DNA of 8,373 nucleotides from JANNSW01 sp031431235 (GTDB lineage: Bacteria; Pseudomonadota; Alphaproteobacteria; Rhizobiales; Hyphomicrobiaceae), in contig JANPDA010000191.1 of NCBI GenBank assembly GCA_031431235.1, positions 1 to 8,373 of the forward strand, in the 5' to 3' direction. The notes under the pieces are model-generated. The model saw only the letters and a list, made by a program, of their open reading frames with translations, was not told the DNA's origin and did no database searches. The number at the start of each line of letters is the position of its first letter. Position 1 is the first letter of the stretch. This document shows, in pieces, positions 4,792 through 8,373 of this stretch. Made by a program: the position numbers and the translations under genes.

Positions 4792-7506
4792 ATGCCGGAT
4801 GCTCGTCCTGTAGGCGCGGCACCGCGCATCTATCGCGCTTTTCTCAGCTACGATCACGACGACAAGCGCTTCGCCTATGCGCTGCACAAGAAGCTCGAGA
4901 GCTATCGGATCGATCGCGATCTGGTGGGGCGCGCTTCGGCAACCGGCAACGTGCCGCGCACGCTGAGGCCCATCTTCCTCGACCGGGCGGAGCTGGCAGC
5001 GGGTCGCCAGCTCGGAGACGAGCTCGATGCGGCACTGGAAGCCTCCGACTTCCTGATCGTCGTCTGCTCGGAGTTCGCGGCCCAGAGCCACTACGTCAAC
5101 AACGAGGTGCGCCGCTTCAAGCAGATGGGGCGCGGTGACCGGATCATTCCCTATATCCTCAGCGGCGAGCCGGGCGACCCGAAGCGCGAGTGCTTCATGC
5201 CGGCGCTGAAGTATCAGGTCAGACCGGACGGCACGCTCGGCGATGGGCACGACGAGATCATCGGGGCGGACGCGCGCGCCCAGGGCGACGGGCCGGAGCT
5301 GGCTCTGCACAAGGTGGTCGCCCGCGTGATCGGCGTGAAGCTCGACGAGATCCTCCGCCGCGCCCAGGTCGCCGAGCGCCGGCAGAAGCGGATCTACATG
5401 GGGGTGGCTGGTGTGCTCGGGGCGCTGCTGATCGCGACCGGCGTGCTTGCCTATGTCGCGTCGAGCCTCAACACGCGGTTCGCCGGCCTGCTCGGCAAGA
5501 CCATCGACGGCGGCTCGCGCGTGATCAATCAGGGCACCCGGATCTTTGCGGAATCGGGAGTGCCGGTTGCCAAGTCGGTCCAGTTCCTCGACGAGGCCCG
5601 CGACGTGCTGACCGCGGTCGACGATTTCGTGAGCCGCGAATCCCAGCAGGACGAGTTGAATCACAGCCGCGCGCGGGTCCAGCTCAGCTACGCGGAGGCC
5701 TATGGCGCGCTCGGCCGGGCCAAGGACTACGAGCGGGAGGCAACCGCCGCGCTCGAGGCCATGCGAACGCTCGTCGCCAAGAAGCCGTCGCCGGAGCGGC
5801 AAAGAACTCTGGTGGATGCCTATCTCGCTGAAGGCAACAGCAGGTTGTTGCTCGGTCGCCAGCAGTCAGCGGCCGACAGCTTCGGGCAGGCGGTCGCGAT
5901 CGCCGGCACGGAGTCGGCGCATGCGCCGGCCGATCCCGACTGGCTGGTGCGGATGTCGAAGGGATACAGCAGGCTCGCCCAGTCGACGGCCGCGCTCGGG
6001 GATCGCGACCATGCCCGCACCGATGGACTGCGAGCGGTAACAATCGCCGAGCAGGCGATCGCACTCGCACCGGGTAACCTGGATCTGGTCGAGTTACGCG
6101 AGGAGGCGCGGCTTTCTTTTGCGGAGATCCTGCGTGACTTGCGCGAGCACACGCGAGCAACCGAGCTCCTCGAGGTGAGCATTGCCGCGCTCGACAGCGT
6201 GGCCGCGGCGAATCCGTCGGAAGCGCGCTGGGCGATTCATCTGTCCGGTGCCCTGCACGAGCATGGCTACATCCGATTCCTGCGTAAAAAACGTCAGGAG
6301 GCGGGCCGGTCCTATGCTCGCAGCCTCGAGGCCATTCGCGGGCGAGTGGCGAGCGATCCCCAGAACGTGGCGGTCAGGCTGGCGCAGGCTCTTGCCGTGG
6401 CGGGGATCGGCGACACGACCACCGAGAACGACATCGCAGCCCGCCAAGCCTACCATGACGAAGCGAGTTCGATCGTGGAGGCGCTGCTGCGGGGCGTCGA
6501 CCCCGAGAATCCGATTTGGCTTCGGTTCTCGAGCGAGCTGCATGACACGCAGGCAGCGATCCTGGAGACCAAGGGTCGTCTCGCCAGGGAACCTGACAGT
6601 TTCCGGCTTGCTGTCGTTGCCGAGCACGAGAAGGGCCTCGCCATCCGTGAGCAATTGCTGGCGGCCTTTCCCGACGATTCCACGATCCACGCGAGCCTGG
6701 CGATCTCCCACAACTACATCGCGACGCAATTGAATGAGCTGAAGCGCTATGCCGAAGCGATCATCGAGTTCGAAAAGGGACTTGTCCATCGCCAGACACT
6801 CGCGACCCAGTTCCCGAGCATTCTGCCCAACCTGCAGGGTGTCGCCCGGTCCAAGGGCCTCATCGCCGCCACCTACCTGCGCCACCTCAAGCAGCCGGCG
6901 TTGGCAGAGGCGCTCTACGTGGAGACCGCCGGCATCTACAGCCAGCTCTACACGCGCGATCCCCACGATGGGACTTGGCAAGTCGCGCTCGCGTCCACCT
7001 ACCGCGATCTCGGCGAGGCGCGCAGGCAGCAAGCCAAGCACGACGAGGCGATCGCGGCTTTCGAGGCCTGCATCGCAGCCGGTCGCGCCGTGATCCAAAA
7101 AGAACAACGGGTCCTCGCACGCAAGCTCCCCGCCGAGCGGGAGATCTCGCTCGCGACGTTGCGGATTGGCACTATTCTGCTTGCCAAGGGCGACCCGGCC
7201 GGCGCGGCAGCACGGCTCGGCGAGGGACTTGCCGCGGGCGAGACGCTCGTCCCGCGCGCGACCGAGCGCGACGAGGTGTGGGCGGATTGGCGACTTGCGC
7301 TCGCCGAGGCTTTCCCGGCGCTGGCTCAGCTGCAGGCCGAGGCCGGCGACAAGGCCGGCGCGCTCGCCCTGCTGCTGCGCGGGCACACGCTGGTGCCGGT
7401 GCTGAAGGCCCAGACCTTCGTTTGGGATGGCGAAGCCCTCGACGACCGGCGCCTGAAGATCGAAGCCATGATCGTCACGCTCGGCGGGACGGTGCCGCAA
7501 CCCTAA
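4792..7506 (+). CDS. TIR domain-transmembrane-TPR repeat protein
   Basis: A 904-residue protein in three parts. Residues 13-150 are a bacterial TIR domain: FLSYDHDD strand (from about 17), the FLDRAEL loop (62-68), the DFLIVVCSEF strand (86-95), YVNNEVRRF with Glu105 at the position of the catalytic Glu of NAD-cleaving TIRs, and RIIPYILSGEPGD (117-129). The Trp usual before that Glu is Tyr. One hydrophobic helix follows at about 203-225, preceded by RRAQVAERRQKR, so the TIR should be cytoplasmic and the rest periplasmic. From about 300 to 870 lie divergent TPR-like helix pairs, for example 343-371, 384-425, 634-671, 731-768 and 837-869. The start ATG 4792 has GGGAGG 6 bases before it; the frame opens 15 codons earlier at ATG-less 4747. 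Base composition resembles the neighbours. The role is unknown: a membrane-anchored signalling or immunity NADase is plausible, as is a protein-interaction scaffold. Confidence 0.88.
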   Translation: MPDARPVGAAPRIYRAFLSYDHDDKRFAYALHKKLESYRIDRDLVGRASATGNVPRTLRPIFLDRAELAAGRQLGDELDAALEASDFLIVVCSEFAAQSHYVNNEVRRFKQMGRGDRIIPYILSGEPGDPKRECFMPALKYQVRPDGTLGDGHDEIIGADARAQGDGPELALHKVVARVIGVKLDEILRRAQVAERRQKRIYMGVAGVLGALLIATGVLAYVASSLNTRFAGLLGKTIDGGSRVINQGTRIFAESGVPVAKSVQFLDEARDVLTAVDDFVSRESQQDELNHSRARVQLSYAEAYGALGRAKDYEREATAALEAMRTLVAKKPSPERQRTLVDAYLAEGNSRLLLGRQQSAADSFGQAVAIAGTESAHAPADPDWLVRMSKGYSRLAQSTAALGDRDHARTDGLRAVTIAEQAIALAPGNLDLVELREEARLSFAEILRDLREHTRATELLEVSIAALDSVAAANPSEARWAIHLSGALHEHGYIRFLRKKRQEAGRSYARSLEAIRGRVASDPQNVAVRLAQALAVAGIGDTTTENDIAARQAYHDEASSIVEALLRGVDPENPIWLRFSSELHDTQAAILETKGRLAREPDSFRLAVVAEHEKGLAIREQLLAAFPDDSTIHASLAISHNYIATQLNELKRYAEAIIEFEKGLVHRQTLATQFPSILPNLQGVARSKGLIAATYLRHLKQPALAEALYVETAGIYSQLYTRDPHDGTWQVALASTYRDLGEARRQQAKHDEAIAAFEACIAAGRAVIQKEQRVLARKLPAEREISLATLRIGTILLAKGDPAGAAARLGEGLAAGETLVPRATERDEVWADWRLALAEAFPALAQLQAEAGDKAGALALLLRGHTLVPVLKAQTFVWDGEALDDRRLKIEAMIVTLGGTVPQP

Positions 7507-7513
7507 CCGCCGC

Positions 7514-8373
7514 CTACTTCCGCGGCTCCTGTCCCGGCAGGCGATACACCGGCGCCTGCGGGGCGACGGGCTCGGCGCGGCAAAGCTCGACCCAGGTCGG
7601 GAGCTCGCCAGCGGATGCCAGCCGCGGCCGGTCGATGGGGGGCGCCAGCGCATCGAGCTCGGGGCGACGCCCGGTCAGCGTATACATCATCTGGCAGGCC
7701 GAGCAGTTGTTCTCATTCAGCACGCGGGCGGTCCAGGGCCACTCCTCGCGCAGGATCGCGCGCGCCGCCCGGCAGTTCTCGGGGTGCCCGCTGTGCGCCG
7801 AGATCAGCGATTGCGTGATCGGCGACAGCCGCCAGCCCAGCGTCAGCTCGAAATCGGTGAAGTTGAGCCGCATGATGCGCGCCCGGCCGTCGAGCCCCGC
7901 ATAGGTGCGCCGGTCCTCGCGGTCGCGGATGCAGTCGTCGCAGAACTGGTCGAAAGCGCGAGCCGCGGAGGCGACACCCCGCTCCCAGCGGGCATTCAGC
8001 AGCGACTTCAACGGTGATGTCAGCTCGCCGTACCCGCGCCGTTTGTTGATCTCGGCCCGGCGAGCGAGGGCATGGGGCGATTTCTGCGGATCCTCCAGCA
8101 TGTCGTCGGGCGCGAGCATGATCAGGTTGATCTCGATATCGAGGGAGTTGTCGCCGGCGTCACGGCGTGTACGCAGAAAATCCTCCAGTGCGTTCGACAG
8201 ATCGAGCGCCGTATCGATGCCCGAGCTCTCGAAATAGCCGCCGTCGGCGAAACGGTACTGCTCGCGGCCGTCGTAGCGCGTCCAGGACGCCGGCGGCAGG
8301 ATCCAGGGAAAGCGGGCGCCGATGCCGACCGCCGTCGACAGCGCGAAATCGGAATCGACGATCGAGTTGATGT
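7514..8373 (-). CDS. Patatin-like phospholipase family protein, C-terminal part (5' end outside window)
   Basis: The reading frame stays open from its TAG stop (7514-7516) through the right edge, giving 285 visible residues; the first ATG in view (8117-8119) is internal. The upstream 84 codons contain STAVGIGARFPWILPPA and FADGGYFESSG, the signature of patatin-like lipases in which the Asp of DGG (codon 8243-8245) is the second member of the Ser-Asp catalytic dyad. The GXSXG serine motif and oxyanion loop would lie outside the window. After the catalytic block come about 200 residues, including FELTLGWRLSPITQSLISAHSG, seen in related lipases as I recall, and a Cys pair (NNCSAC). Patatins hydrolyse membrane lipids or other acyl esters. 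The gene is convergent with the TIR-TPR gene, 7 bases apart. The family call is firm; substrate is unknown. Confidence 0.88.
   Translation of the reverse strand, partial: INSIVDSDFALSTAVGIGARFPWILPPASWTRYDGREQYRFADGGYFESSGIDTALDLSNALEDFLRTRRDAGDNSLDIEINLIMLAPDDMLEDPQKSPHALARRAEINKRRGYGELTSPLKSLLNARWERGVASAARAFDQFCDDCIRDREDRRTYAGLDGRARIMRLNFTDFELTLGWRLSPITQSLISAHSGHPENCRAARAILREEWPWTARVLNENNCSACQMMYTLTGRRPELDALAPPIDRPRLASAGELPTWVELCRAEPVAPQAPVYRLPGQEPRK

Noticed and set aside
3864..5138. Plus-strand open frame of 424 codons spanning the Rid-family gene, the membrane protein and the start of the TIR gene
   Set aside because: The translation is Arg/Gly-rich low-complexity sequence typical of a shifted frame, and it overlaps three better-supported genes.
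4771..5802. Minus-strand open frame of 343 codons opposite the TIR domain
   Set aside because: Antisense shadow of the TIR-encoding frame; no family features.
6094..7653. Long minus-strand open frame (519 codons) across the TIR-TPR gene
   Set aside because: It is antisense to a gene with clear domains. In GC-rich DNA the complementary frame of a real gene often stays open. Its translation shows no recognisable family.
4405..8373. The TIR and patatin region as a horizontally acquired defence island
   Set aside because: Base composition matches the neighbours, and no integrase, transposase, tRNA or attachment repeat is visible. The idea is kept only as a low-weight hypothesis.

Overview
The window reads as GC-rich chromosomal DNA of an alphaproteobacterium. 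The diagnostic genes are ctrA (cell-cycle response regulator, ending in Ala-Ala), sciP (the DUF1153 CtrA inhibitor) and a FliJ-like flagellar chaperone beside ctrA, an arrangement I associate with Hyphomicrobiales/Rhodospirillales-type genomes. I cannot name the genus. I see no insertion sequence, integrase, CRISPR array, tRNA or rRNA.

Layout, left to right: the 3' end of ruvB (+); a 343-base gap with nothing recognisable; ctrA (-); a 680-base divergent control region; fliJ-like (+); a lipoprotein (+) convergent with sciP (-) across a strong hairpin; a Rid-family protein (+) divergent from sciP; a small two-helix membrane protein (+); a 904-residue TIR-transmembrane-TPR protein (+); and, convergent with it after 7 bases, the C-terminal part of a patatin-like phospholipase (-) that runs off the right edge.

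Two themes stand out. The left half (907-3801) is a compact cell-cycle/flagellar control module. CtrA and its inhibitor SciP sit about 2 kb apart. Each has CtrA-box-like sequence upstream: two ATCA-N7-TTAAC sites at ctrA and one TTAG-N7-TTAA site at sciP. The ctrA upstream region also carries five GANTC (CcrM) methylation sites in 212 bases and several perfect inverted repeats. A textbook sigma-54 promoter (TGGCACG-N4-TTGC) sits 41 bases before the fliJ-like start codon. The inferred logic is a CtrA-SciP feedback loop placed next to a sigma-54 flagellar gene.

The right half (4405-8373) holds the less ordinary material. A TIR domain with an apparently intact catalytic-type glutamate is anchored by one membrane helix to a long TPR array predicted to lie in the periplasm. 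It follows a small membrane protein and faces a patatin-like lipase. TIR and patatin domains are both known effector domains in bacterial immunity, so the pair deserves attention, but the convergent orientation and ordinary base composition mean a joint defence system is only a hypothesis.
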